Positions 34,990 to 44,400 of a stretch of DNA of 64,000 nucleotides are shown here, in pieces. Below the pieces are notes generated by a model. That model worked only from the letters and a program-made list of their open reading frames with translations. It ran no database searches and was not told the origin of the DNA. The stretch spans positions 61,704-125,703 of the forward strand of contig JBCDGZ010000003.1 in NCBI GenBank assembly GCA_038750655.1, written 5' to 3'. The DNA comes from JBCDGZ01 sp038750655 (GTDB lineage Bacteria; Bacteroidota; Bacteroidia; Chitinophagales; Saprospiraceae). Numbering within the stretch: position 1 is the stretch's first letter; every line of letters begins with the position of its first letter. The position numbers and the translations under genes are program-made.

Positions 34990-36093
34990 ATGAATAACGC
35001 CGAAAATATAACCCTGCCTCCCATCGTCAGCCAAACCCAAATCTTCAAGGGAGCGGAAGACAGCCCATTGCTGGCCCCAAGAGGAGTCTTTCTAGTCAAC
35101 AACCACCTCATCGTCGCCGATACAGCGCAAAACCGCGTTTTTATCTGGAATCAGTTGCCCAGCACTGAATTTCAGCCGGCTGATGTCGTCCTCGGCCAAA
35201 GTGCAGAGGGCCAGACGGGGCGCAATGCCAGCGGAGAGGTAGGAGCCGCTAGCCTTTTCTACCCCTCCGGGCTATGGTCAGATGGCCAGCAGCTCATTGT
35301 CGCCGATGCCTGGAATCATCGGGTCTTGATCTGGCTATCCCTACCCACCCGCAATGGCCAACCCGCCGATGTAGTGCTGGGCCAACCTGACTTCAACAGC
35401 AATATGCCGAATGTCCAGGGCGTCAGCCACGCGCCTTCGGCGCAGTCGCTCAATTGGCCCTACGGTGTTTTTTCCGACGGCCAGCAACTTTGGATTGCGG
35501 ATACGGGCAACCGCCGGGTGCTGTATTTCAAAACCATTCCAACGCAAAACTATACTGCTGCCGATGGGGTGATCGGCAAGCCTAATTTTGAGGAGCGCGA
35601 CTATGATCACCTCAATCCCATCTGGCCGTATTCGGTTAAGATTGGCCCCGGAGGGCAGCTGGCCATTACAGATACGCAGTACTATCGGGTCCTGCTGTGG
35701 AAGGATTGGCGGACGGCCTTCGACCAGCTCGCGGATGTAATTATTGGTCAGGAGAATTTTGAGGGCAACGGGCAAAATCAGTTTGGCTGGTTTCCCAAAG
35801 CCAATACCCTCAACTGGTGTTATGATACCTGCTTTTACCAAGAGGGACTCTGGGTGGCGGATACGGGAAGCAGTCGTATCCTATGGTTCGCCCATCTGCC
35901 CGAAACCAGCAACACGGCGGCGGATAATCTGCTGGGACAGGACAATTTTACGACTGGCAGTGAAAATAAAAACACCATTTGGAGTACCGAGGGCAGCCTC
36001 TACTGGCCCTTTCAGATTTGCATTGAAGGACAAACCATGGTGGCTGCAGATACGGGTAATCATCGTATTGTTATTAACCAACTTAATTTTTAA
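34990..36093 (+). CDS. NHL-repeat six-bladed beta-propeller protein
   Basis: 367 residues, no signal peptide. Six NHL blades are seen through the motifs LIVADTAQNRVFIW, LIVADAWNHRVLIW, LWIADTGNRRVLYF, LAITDTQYYRVLLW, LWVADTGSSRILWF and MVAADTGNHRIVI. Between them are repeats of the type ADVVLGQxxF. NHL proteins are found in group 2a hydrogenase clusters (recalled), where their role is unsettled; a protein-protein interaction platform is likely. ATG 34990 is used; an upstream in-frame extension encodes no conserved sequence. It lies 128 bp after hypE. Confidence 0.85.
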   Translation: MNNAENITLPPIVSQTQIFKGAEDSPLLAPRGVFLVNNHLIVADTAQNRVFIWNQLPSTEFQPADVVLGQSAEGQTGRNASGEVGAASLFYPSGLWSDGQQLIVADAWNHRVLIWLSLPTRNGQPADVVLGQPDFNSNMPNVQGVSHAPSAQSLNWPYGVFSDGQQLWIADTGNRRVLYFKTIPTQNYTAADGVIGKPNFEERDYDHLNPIWPYSVKIGPGGQLAITDTQYYRVLLWKDWRTAFDQLADVIIGQENFEGNGQNQFGWFPKANTLNWCYDTCFYQEGLWVADTGSSRILWFAHLPETSNTAADNLLGQDNFTTGSENKNTIWSTEGSLYWPFQICIEGQTMVAADTGNHRIVINQLNF

Positions 36094-36102
36094 TAGAAGA
36101 TC

Positions 36103-36720
36103 ATGGAAGGTGCTTTTCCCCTGCTTTTTGCCGCAGTCGTCGGCTTCGGACATGCCTTTGAGGCGGACCATCTGGTGGCCGTAGGCAATATCGTTACCCG
36201 CCGGGATCGCCTGAACCTGGCGATGAAGGATGGTATCTACTGGGGCCTCGGCCATAGCTCAACGATCTTTGTCATCGGGCTGATCATGATCATCGGTAAA
36301 GCCACGTTCTTGAATCATTACTTTGGTTATTTTGAGGCTATCGTCGGAGCCATGCTCATTGTTCTTGGTCTGTACCGGCTGTGGCAGTATTTCCGCGAGG
36401 AGCAAAAAGCGGCGCTGGTCTTCGAGGAAGACAACCACCAATTGGCCTACGGCGTCGGCCTGATTCACGGGCTGGCGGGCAGCGGAGCGATGGTCCTGCT
36501 GGTGATGTCCGAGATTCAAGGCAGCCTTAGCAGCATGATCTACCTGCTCATTTTCGGCCTGGGCTCGGTCATTGGAATGTTGGTGGCCGCAGGCCTGTTT
36601 AGCTTGCCCTTCTCTAAACGCATCAGTAACAACCGCCGTTGGCAATTGGGGCTGGTGTTGCTTTCTTCCTTGTTGTGTATAGGGTATGGTGGCTTTGTGT
36701 TGGTGGAGAATTTGGGGTAG
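36103..36720 (+). CDS. Nickel/cobalt-type membrane transporter (NicO/UreH-like)
   Basis: 205 residues with about six hydrophobic segments. Motifs GFGHAFEADHL near the N-terminus, GLGHSSTI and GLIHGLAGSGA match the NicO/HupE/UreH-type transporters, whose H-x4-D-H motif binds nickel. It follows the NHL gene by 9 bp and ends the hydrogenase island, so nickel supply for the enzyme is the natural role. Substrate is inferred. Confidence 0.82.
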   Translation: MEGAFPLLFAAVVGFGHAFEADHLVAVGNIVTRRDRLNLAMKDGIYWGLGHSSTIFVIGLIMIIGKATFLNHYFGYFEAIVGAMLIVLGLYRLWQYFREEQKAALVFEEDNHQLAYGVGLIHGLAGSGAMVLLVMSEIQGSLSSMIYLLIFGLGSVIGMLVAAGLFSLPFSKRISNNRRWQLGLVLLSSLLCIGYGGFVLVENLG

Positions 36721-36743
36721 AAGGGGTCCGGAGGTATGGGGGG

Positions 36744-36849
36744 AGTTGAGTGTAAAATTTAGAGTGGTAAAAAGTACAGTGATAGGTGCCATCGTTGTCG
36801 CTAGTGCAGCTTGTTTGCGATTGAGCGTAAAATTTAAGGGGGTAAAAAG
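36744..36849 (+). repeat. Imperfect 30-bp direct repeat
   Basis: Copies at 36744-36773 and 36820-36849, 76 bp apart. Each contains GTAAAATTTA followed by a GGTAAAAAG end, with few differences. Confidence 0.6.
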
Positions 36850-36932
36850 AGGACGATCACGAAAGTATAGGGAGGTTTAGAAAAGATTAATTGAAAATTA
36901 TTAGTAAATGTCTGACAGACAGGGTTTTATCA

Positions 36933-36956
36933 AAAGTGGGTGGGCCCACCCACTTT
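36933..36956. repeat. Perfect 24-bp palindrome
   Basis: AAAGTGGGTGGG followed directly by its exact reverse complement. No loop, so a symmetrical protein-binding site or repeat core is more likely than an RNA hairpin. Confidence 0.7.
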
Positions 36957-36990
36957 GCCACCGCCGCCAATCCTCTCCACTTTTTGCTCC

Positions 36991-37014
36991 GGCCGGACCA
37001 TAGCTAGTCCGGCC
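36991..37014. repeat. GC-rich hairpin
   Basis: Perfect 8-bp stem GGCCGGAC / GTCCGGCC with an 8-nt loop and no T tract. It could be a weak terminator or a repeat unit. Confidence 0.55.
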
Positions 37015-37257
37015 TTGCTGATGGGCTATTATTCAATAGCGTAAGGATTGCAAGACTTCCTACTCGGAAGTGGGCATCTTCTTACTTTCCAGGCCTTTCG
37101 AAAGCAAAAAGGGATATATAAAACTGAAATTGTTGCAACGATCGGCGGTATGATATATCTTCGTGGAGGAGTTACAACAAGCTTCAAACGAGTAATAAAT
37201 GTAACACAAATTGTTTGTATTTACAAATAATATCCACTTTTATTATAAATTGCAGTG

Positions 37258-37494
37258 ATGGAAGCAGATTTTGACCCTAAAGATTTTCTACTGTTTGGAT
37301 TACAGCATTTTGGGCTTCGCGTACAGCGAGAAGAGGACCATATGGTTTATATTGAGCAAGGCTATATCGTAGAGATCGAAGGTCGGCAATTATACAAACT
37401 CCTACAGAACAATCAGGTCATTGCACCCTTTACTAGTGTAGAGGAATTGTGTAATTTTATTAAAATGGATATGCAGTTGAATGAAAAAGGTTGA
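37258..37494 (+). CDS. Small unknown protein upstream of the bifunctional nuclease gene
   Basis: 78 residues, soluble, acidic, no known domain. ATG 37258 is preferred to the GTG just before it. It overlaps the next gene by 14 bp, so the two are translationally coupled. Confidence 0.7.
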   Translation: MEADFDPKDFLLFGLQHFGLRVQREEDHMVYIEQGYIVEIEGRQLYKLLQNNQVIAPFTSVEELCNFIKMDMQLNEKG

Positions 37495-38038
37495 ACTTAA
37501 TATCATTGCTTTAGCGAATAGCGAATCCAGTAAGGGCAATTACGCCCTGATATTGGAGGAGCGCCAAGGCTTCCGCCGCCTGCCTATCGTTATTGGCCCT
37601 TTTGAGGCCCAGGCCATCGCCATTTCGTTGGAAAAAATGCAGCCCAATCGCCCTCTTACGCATGATCTCTTCAAAAATACCCTCAATGAGGCTGGTGTAA
37701 CGATCGATGAGGTGCTGATCTCCGAACTAGTCGATGGGGTATTCTATGCCCTCCTCTTCGGCACCAAAGCCGATGGCAGCTCTATAAAGGTGGACGCCCG
37801 TTCCTCCGATGCCATTGCAATGGCCATTCGCTTCAACTGCCCCATTTTCACCACCGAGGCCATTATGCAAAAGGCGGGCATTGTCCTCGAAAGCCCGAGC
37901 AAAGCTTTTACCAATAAGCGCGGCAGTCTCTCCGATTACTCGCTTGAAGAGCTGGAGCAACTGCTGGCTCAGGTCTTGGCCAAAGAAGATTATGAAAGTG
38001 CTTCGAAAATTCGGGATGCTATTGAGCGGAAGCGTTAG
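37481..38038 (+). CDS. Bifunctional nuclease (DUF151) with C-terminal UVR motif
   Basis: 185 residues. Residues 1-135 are the DUF151/BFN domain (LPIVIGPFEAQAIA; DARSSDAIAMAIRF). The end (EELEQLLAQVLAKEDYESASKIRDAI) is a UvrB/UvrC-type helical hairpin. BFN proteins have RNase and DNase activity in some organisms. This two-domain form is common in Bacteroidota. Confidence 0.92.
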   Translation: MKKVELNIIALANSESSKGNYALILEERQGFRRLPIVIGPFEAQAIAISLEKMQPNRPLTHDLFKNTLNEAGVTIDEVLISELVDGVFYALLFGTKADGSSIKVDARSSDAIAMAIRFNCPIFTTEAIMQKAGIVLESPSKAFTNKRGSLSDYSLEELEQLLAQVLAKEDYESASKIRDAIERKR

Positions 38039-38088
38039 TTGGTGAGGGGTTGACCTATACAGCTATCTAATATACATGAGAAAGGTAG

Positions 38089-38160
38089 TAGCCCCGCCGG
38101 GACTCGAACCCGGATCTAGAGTTTAGGAAACTCCTATTCTATCCCTTGAACTACAGGGCC
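38089..38160 (-). tRNA. tRNA-Arg (anticodon CCT)
   Basis: 72 nt on the minus strand folding into a full cloverleaf: acceptor stem GGCCCTG / CGGGGCT, T arm CCGGG-TTCGAGT-CCCGG, and anticodon loop TTCCTAA with anticodon CCT, reading AGG. The 3' CCA is not encoded. Confidence 0.95.
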
Positions 38161-38284
38161 GACTAGTGAACGCTAAATGTACAGCATTCTTATTGGATTT
38201 AGGCAGCTCTGCGATAATCAATTTGAAAATACAACTTTTTGTTTTAACTTCGCAGAGGTTTAACTCTTTTTATAATCAATCGCT

Positions 38285-38947
38285 ATGAAATTCAAAGACC
38301 TGGACTTGTCCAAATCCTACACTTACGCTGATTACCTCACCTGGAATTTTTTCGAACGCATCGAATTGATTCGCGGGAAGATTTTTAGGATGTCGCCTGC
38401 GCCGAGTCGATACCATCAAGAGGTATTAGGTGATCTTTATTTTCTGATTAAACGGTTTTTCATTAGTCGGGGAAATTGCAGAGTTTATATCGCTCCCTTT
38501 GACGTCCGCTTATTGCTGCCGCCTCACGAGGTAAAAGATGAGGACATCGATACGGTTGTACAGCCGGATATTTGTATTTTTTGTAACCGAAAAAACTTAG
38601 ACGAACGTGGGGCTATCGGCCCACCCGACTGGGTTATCGAAATTCTATCACCTAGCACGGCTAAAAAGGATAAAACCTATAAGTACGATCTCTACGAATT
38701 TGCTGGCGTCAAAGAATATTGGATATTTGATCCTGTGAATAAATCGCTGACGATTTATAGCTTGGACGAAAAGGAGAAGCGATATTGGAAAGTTGGGACT
38801 TTTTCTACCAACCAAATTGTTCAGCCTATTCTGTTTCCTGAGCTTGACATCGATCTGCAGGATATTATGCCTGATGTCGATCTGGTTGAAGAGGCCTGGG
38901 ATGATGTTCCAGACGATGCCTACGGCAGCCGTTGTATTCGAATGTAA
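38285..38947 (+). CDS. Uma2 family (DUF820) endonuclease-fold protein
   Basis: 220 residues with the PD-(D/E)xK pattern of Uma2: ERIELIRGKI, VVQPDICIF, PDWVIEILSPSTAKKD, KYDLYEFAGVKEYWI and FPELDIDL. Uma2 proteins are abundant and of unknown biological role. A truncated second copy follows directly. Confidence 0.9.
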   Translation: MKFKDLDLSKSYTYADYLTWNFFERIELIRGKIFRMSPAPSRYHQEVLGDLYFLIKRFFISRGNCRVYIAPFDVRLLLPPHEVKDEDIDTVVQPDICIFCNRKNLDERGAIGPPDWVIEILSPSTAKKDKTYKYDLYEFAGVKEYWIFDPVNKSLTIYSLDEKEKRYWKVGTFSTNQIVQPILFPELDIDLQDIMPDVDLVEEAWDDVPDDAYGSRCIRM

Positions 38948-38954
38948 GGGACGG

Positions 38955-39335
38955 GAACAAATTGATACGGTTGTGCAGCCTGACCTCTGTGTGTTTTGTA
39001 GCCGAGAGCATTTGCGCCGCCGAAGGGCCTTCGGCCCGCCCGATTGGATTATCGAAATCCTTTCCCCCAGCACCGCCAAAAAGGATAAAAACGATAAGTA
39101 CGAACTTTACCAATTCGCCGGAGTCAAAGAGTATTGGATCGTTGATCCGATGAGCAAAACTTTGATGATCAATAGTTTGAATGAAGAGGAGCAATATATT
39201 AATTTAGGCCCCTTTAATACGACTCCTATTGTCCAGCCGGTTCTATTTCCTCAACTCGACATCGACCTGAAGGAGATTTTTCCTGATGTCGATTATGTGG
39301 AAGAGGATTGGAGCGATAACTATATTAGACTGTAA
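38955..39335 (+). pseudogene. Truncated tandem duplicate of the Uma2 gene
   Basis: Starting 7 bp after the first Uma2 stop, an open frame encodes IDTVVQPDLCVF ... PDWIIEILSPSTAKKDK ... YEEL-type sequence homologous to residues about 87 to the end of the intact copy. The N-terminal 85 residues are missing, including ERIELIRG, and no start codon is available before the homologous part. It keeps the catalytic core residues and has no internal stop, so the loss looks recent. Recombination between tandem copies is the likely cause. Confidence 0.8.
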
Positions 39336-39337
39336 CT

Positions 39338-39694
39338 ATGCACATAGAAGATTTTAGAACCTATTGCCTCTCCAAAAAAGCAGTAACGGAGGAATTTCCC
39401 TTCGACGAGGTGACCCTGGTTTTTAAGGTGATGGGGAAAATGTTTGCCGTTACTGGCCTCGATGCGGAAGAATTCAAAGTCAATCTCAAATGCGATCCGG
39501 AGTATGCCATTGAGCTACGAGAGGAGTACGAAGATATTCGGCCGGGCTGGCACATGAATAAGAGCCACTGGAATACGGTACATTTTGAAAATGGCTTAGA
39601 GGATCGTCTGCTCTACAAGCTGATTGATCATTCTTACGATATGGTGGTCAAAAAATTGAAAAAAGCAGACCGGGAATTTCTCAAAAATCTATGA
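39338..39694 (+). CDS. MmcQ/YjbR family protein
   Basis: 118 residues with the MmcQ/YjbR pattern: CLSKKAVTEEFPFDE near the start, KMFAV, NLKCDPE and GWHMNKSHWNTV. The family has a CyaY-like fold with suggested DNA binding; the function is unknown. Its stop overlaps the next start (ATGA). Confidence 0.93.
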   Translation: MHIEDFRTYCLSKKAVTEEFPFDEVTLVFKVMGKMFAVTGLDAEEFKVNLKCDPEYAIELREEYEDIRPGWHMNKSHWNTVHFENGLEDRLLYKLIDHSYDMVVKKLKKADREFLKNL

Positions 39695-40770
39695 CCACAC
39701 CTCCAACCATTTACGACTACCTCATCGTCGGACAGGGCCTTGCCGGCACCCTGATGGACCACTTTCTGCAAAGCCTGGGGCAGCACTGCCTATTGATTGA
39801 CCACAATCACCAAGGGGCCTCCTCACTGGTTGCAGCGGGGATTATTAATCCCATCACTGGTCGTCGCTTCGCCAAGAGCTGGCGCATCGATGAGCTGCTG
39901 CCCTTCGCCCGCCAAACTTACCGGGCAATCGAAGAGCGGCTAGGACTGCGCTGCTTTTACGACCGCCATATCGTCCGCGCGCTCTTTAGTATCCAAGAGG
40001 AAAATAAATGGCTGGGGCGCAGCGCCCTGCCCACCAACCAAGCCTATACTACCGACTCCGCTGACCCCTCTGATTTTCTCCAAGCCATTCAACCGCCAAC
40101 CTCTTGGATGGAGCTGCAAGGCTGCGCCCAGCTCGATATGCCTCGCCTCGTTACCGCCTATCGGGAGCAAGCAATAGCAGAGCAGGGCTTCCTCAATGAG
40201 CCTTTTGACTACGATCAGTTGGAAATCCTGCCCGAAGGCCTGCGCTACAAAACCCACCAAGCCCGGAATATCCTGTTTTGCGAAGGGCAGCAAGCCCAGC
40301 AGAATCCTTGGTTCGGCCAGCTGGCCTTCGAAACTGCTAAGGGCGAGGTATTCCTGATCAAAGTACCGGGTCTGCGCAGCGAAAAGCTCCTCAAACACAA
40401 ACTGATGCTCGCTCCGCTGGGAGAGGAGCTGTTCTGGATTGGGTCCAACTATGAATGGAACGCCAAAACCGACCAGCCTACCGAAAAGGGTAAGCAGTGG
40501 CTCCTCAAGAGGATGGATAAAATGCTACAAGTTCCGTACGAGATTGTGGACCACCAAGCTGCCATCCGCCCCGCAGTCAAGGATCGACGGCCCTTGCTAG
40601 GACGGCACCCCGTACAGCCACGACTGGCCATCTTCAATGGCCTGGGCACCAAGGGAGCTTCACTAGGGCCGTTTTGGGCATCCGCAATGGCGCAACACCT
40701 GGTTTGTGACACTCCGCTGGATCACGAAGTAGATATTAATAGGTATTTTAATGTAGATAAAAGCGTTTAA
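39691..40770 (+). CDS. FAD-dependent oxidoreductase (DadA/DAO-like)
   Basis: 359 residues. N-terminal dinucleotide-binding motif DYLIVGQGLAGTL, then AAGIINPITGRR and a C-terminal GLGTKGASLGPFWA loop that contacts FAD. It resembles D-amino-acid-oxidase-like proteins such as the MnmC C-terminal domain; the substrate is unknown. No signal peptide. It ends by overlapping the stop of a convergent gene. Confidence 0.88.
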   Translation: MTTPPTIYDYLIVGQGLAGTLMDHFLQSLGQHCLLIDHNHQGASSLVAAGIINPITGRRFAKSWRIDELLPFARQTYRAIEERLGLRCFYDRHIVRALFSIQEENKWLGRSALPTNQAYTTDSADPSDFLQAIQPPTSWMELQGCAQLDMPRLVTAYREQAIAEQGFLNEPFDYDQLEILPEGLRYKTHQARNILFCEGQQAQQNPWFGQLAFETAKGEVFLIKVPGLRSEKLLKHKLMLAPLGEELFWIGSNYEWNAKTDQPTEKGKQWLLKRMDKMLQVPYEIVDHQAAIRPAVKDRRPLLGRHPVQPRLAIFNGLGTKGASLGPFWASAMAQHLVCDTPLDHEVDINRYFNVDKSV

Positions 40771-41108
40771 CGCTCGAATAAGGCTTTGAGCGTAGCGGCG
40801 ATTGGACCAATATTCACGGTTACTAAGCCTAATAAATTAGCAGTCCAACTACTTTTACGCTGGCTTACCTCATTGGCAAGTTCGATCTTAGGTGGCTGCT
40901 CCGCGTGGGTCAACAGTATTTTGCGCTTGGCGTGATAACTACATTTTGGATTGACACATTGGTATTCCAGAATGGAGTGCTTCTCCGACTGGACCGTCTC
41001 TTTTGAAACGATAATGTCATGACAATCAACATTTGGGCAGGTAATTCGGCGGTGTTCGATGACCGCTTCGTCGAGATTTCTCAAAAAGGTTTTAGAACGG
41101 GCTCTCAT
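40767..41108 (-). CDS. Small zinc-ribbon-like protein
   Basis: 113 residues. CPNVDC and CVNPKC pairs (about residues 24-55) look like a four-Cys zinc ribbon, followed by a hydrophobic segment near residues 92-108. Function not recognised. Its stop codon overlaps that of the FAD oxidoreductase on the other strand. Confidence 0.7.
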   Translation of the reverse strand: MRARSKTFLRNLDEAVIEHRRITCPNVDCHDIIVSKETVQSEKHSILEYQCVNPKCSYHAKRKILLTHAEQPPKIELANEVSQRKSSWTANLLGLVTVNIGPIAATLKALFER

Positions 41109-41415
41109 GTTGTGTGTTGTTTTCTACTGGCGTAGGATAGAGGGTAATAAAATAAAGTTTCCCATTTCCGTGTTTCCTCTTCACAATTATAACAAATTCA
41201 TGTTAATAAAGAGTTAAAAGTTCGGACTTACTTGTGTAATTTTTTTCGGAGAATCATCCTATCAGTGACATCCAAAGGGCTAAACCTTGTTATTTGCCCA
41301 GGTTTACTTCGAAGCCCTTGGATAAACACTGGATCAAATCTATATCCCTCTTCGACGAATAATGTGTAGCTTAAAACACAGGAATTGTCGAAGAACCAAT
41401 TATATTAGAAGTATT
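41109..41415. other. Intergenic leader between divergent genes
   Basis: About 307 bp between the zinc-ribbon gene (minus) and the alpha-2-macroglobulin gene (plus). AT-rich on the left; a structured inverted repeat (41272-41321) on the right. No small gene is supported. Confidence 0.55.
41272..41321 (+). promoter_or_regulatory. Nested inverted repeat in the leader of the alpha-2-macroglobulin gene
   Basis: CCAA and GGGCT (41272-41281, one bulged A) pair with AGCCC and TTGG (41313-41321); inside, AAACC (41282-41286) pairs with GGTTT (41301-41305). It would form a two-part RNA hairpin about 95 bases before the start codon. Confidence 0.45.
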
Positions 41416-44400
41416 ATGAATAATTCAAAGTTCGCAGTTTCTATTTTCCTACTGATTTTATGGACCAGCATCTCTTGCAGTTCACAGCGAGGAACACAAC
41501 CACCAACTATGGGCAACCAACATAAAGCTTATAAAGCCGAATGGCAGAAAATTGATTCTCTGGCCCAGAAGGGCCTACCGCAATCGGCACTCAAAGAGGT
41601 GGAAGCCCTCTATGCCATCGTCAAAAAAGAAGGGGAGGCCGCCCAGGAGATTAAGTGCCTCATCTATCGCTCCAAGTTTCAAAGCCAGCTCGAAGAGGAT
41701 GGCCTGGTGAAAACCATCTATCGCCTGCTAGAGGAAGAAAAAACGGCCAATATGCCCGCTAAGGCCCTTTTGCAATCTATGCTGGGAGAGATGTACAGTA
41801 ATTATTTGGGAACGAACTACTGGATACTCAAAGACCGCACTACCACCGCTGATTTCAAACCGGAGGATATTCGGACTTGGACGATCAGCCAGCTTATCGA
41901 AGAAAGCAATCGCTTCTACCTGGCCTCCGTCAGCGATCCTTCCCTCCGCGAAGTCAACATCGATGACTTTGAAGAAATTTTAAATGATGGAGAACATAAT
42001 GAAGGCCTCCGTCCCCACCTGTTTGACTTTCTAGCGCATCGCGCCCTCAATTATTTTTCCAGCGAGCAACGCTTCCTGACCGAGCCCGCTTATAAGTTTT
42101 ACATTGATCAGAAAGAGGCTTTCGCAAAGGCGGCAACTTTTAGTCGTTTTGAATTCAAAGGACAGGAGGAATCCTCTACCCAACTGCAAGTGCTTCGCCT
42201 TTTTCAAGTCCTTCTGCAAGGACATCTGGACGATAAGAGCCCTCGGGCTAAGGTCGTAGTTGATTTACAGCGCCTCAAATATGTATACGATAAATCGGTT
42301 CGGGAAGATAAGACGGAGCTTTACTTAGAAGCTTTGGAAGCCTTGCGGAAGCAACACGCTGATCATCCTGTAGTTGCTGAAGTCAGTCACGCCATTGCTA
42401 CTTACTATGTTCGGCGAGGAAACGACTATCAACCAGGGGCGAATGCCAAAGGCCAGATGGATTGGAAAAAAGCCCATGATCTTTGTACCGAAGTCCTACA
42501 AAAATATCCAGATACCTACGGAGCGGCCAATTGTCGTCGCCTGTTGAGTGATATTGAGCAAAAAAGTCTATCCTTGACGACCGACTGGGTCAATACACCG
42601 CAGGAGTCCATCCTAGGCTTGGTTACCTATCGCAATGTCGAAAAAGCCTATTTCAAAGTCATCAAAATCACTGAAGAGCAAGAGCAGGAGATTCAGCAAT
42701 TGAGCTACCGTAAACATGCGAGCTATTTCCGCGGCCTTGAGGCCCAACAGGAATGGAGCCTTGATTTGCCACAAGTCGGTGATTTTCGGATTCACCGCAC
42801 AGAGATCAAGATTGATCCTTTAGGCAATGGGCTATACTTGTTTTTGGTGGCAGATAATGAGCAATTTTCGGATGAGAAAAATGCCTTGGGGTATATGATT
42901 GCCCACGTTTCCGGTCTGGCCTACTGGAACCGCAATTTGCAGGATCGGGTCGAATTTTTTGTGACGGACCGCAAGACTGGCCAGCCTTTGGAGAAGGTGA
43001 AGGCGACTTTTTATAAACAAAACTACAACAGTAATCGACGGCGTTATGACTACATCAAAATAGGAGAGCAGTTTACAGATGTCGATGGTTGGGTCTCTTA
43101 CAAGGCTGATCGTAGAACCCAGATTAGGGTGCGATTCAGCCGAGGAGAGGATGAGCTGTTTATTGGTGACAACCACTACGCCAGGGGAGGGCAGAAGCCC
43201 AAGCCCTACGAGCAGATGAACTTTTTCCTCGATCGGGCCATCTACCGACCGGGGCAGCAGATATTTTTCAAAGGCATCGCCATGCAATTTGATGAGGAAC
43301 GCATGCCGAGCATCTTGCCCAATAAGAACGTGACGGTCACCTTGTTTGATGTCAATAACCAGAAGGTGGAGTCCCTGGAGCTGAGAACTAACGAATACGG
43401 TACTGTTTCTGGAACCTTCGTTGCACCGGGCGCTCTTCTAGGACGCATGCATATTTCTTGTAAAACGCTTCGCAATAGTCGCATTAACTTTAGTGTAGAA
43501 GAATACAAACGTCCGAAATTTGAGGTGGCCTTCGATAAGTTAGAAGGCAGCTATAAACTGGGCGATCAGGTCACTGTGAAAGGCCAGGCCAGGGCCTTTG
43601 CGGGCAGTGTAGTGGATGGAGCTAAGGTGCAGTACCGTGTGGTGCGCAATGTGAGCTATCCTTACTGGCCCTGGTACTATTGGGGACGGGGCATTGGACC
43701 GAGAGGAAACAATACAGAAATTGCCAATGGTACTACAACGACGGATGCCGAAGGCCGCTTTGAAATTGAATTTAATGCCCTGCCAGATCGCTCTACTGAT
43801 CCAAAAGAAAAGCCGCAATTCAACTATAAAGTCTACGCGGATGTCGTGGATATTACCGGCGAAACCCGTTCGAATACGACCACTGTCAAAGTAGGCTATG
43901 TGGCCCTTTTAGCGGATGTTGAAGTGGCCAACGAGATCAATCGGGATAGCCTGCGCAGCTTGCAGCTGAGCACGACCAATCTCAATGGGGAGTTCGAAGG
44001 GGCCGAAGGCAGTTTGACCATCACGGCTTTAGAAATGCCCAAACAGACTTTCCGTACTCGCTATTGGAACAAGCCTGATCAGTTCCTGATGGATAGGGAG
44101 ACTTTTTCTAAAAACTTTCCCCATGATGCCTACAAAGACGAGGGCAATTACTTCGGCTGGCCGCTGGCCGACCAGGTTTTTTCCGCTACTTTCAATACTA
44201 ACCAATCCAAAGGCGTTGCGCTAAACCCTGCAGAATGGGCGCCCGGAAAATACGTTGCGGAGCTAAAAACGAAGGACAAATACGGTAAGGACATCGAAGT
44301 GCGCAAGTACTTCACCCTTTACGATCTGGATAGTAAGGTGGTACCTGGAAATAATACTAAATTTCACGTTCAGGAAAAAGACCGCTTTGAACCCGGTGAA

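Larger units (their letters stand above)
36721..37257. other. Long intergenic spacer with repeats and palindromes
   Basis: About 540 bp with no convincing gene. It holds an imperfect direct repeat (36744-36849), a perfect 24-bp palindrome (36933-36956), an 8-bp-stem hairpin (36991-37014) and an AT-rich stretch before the next gene. It is the right border of the hydrogenase island. Confidence 0.6.

Noticed and set aside
36686..37230. Two possible 60-64 residue proteins in the spacer after the nickel transporter
   Set aside because: They overlap direct repeats or AT-rich sequence and have no conserved pattern.
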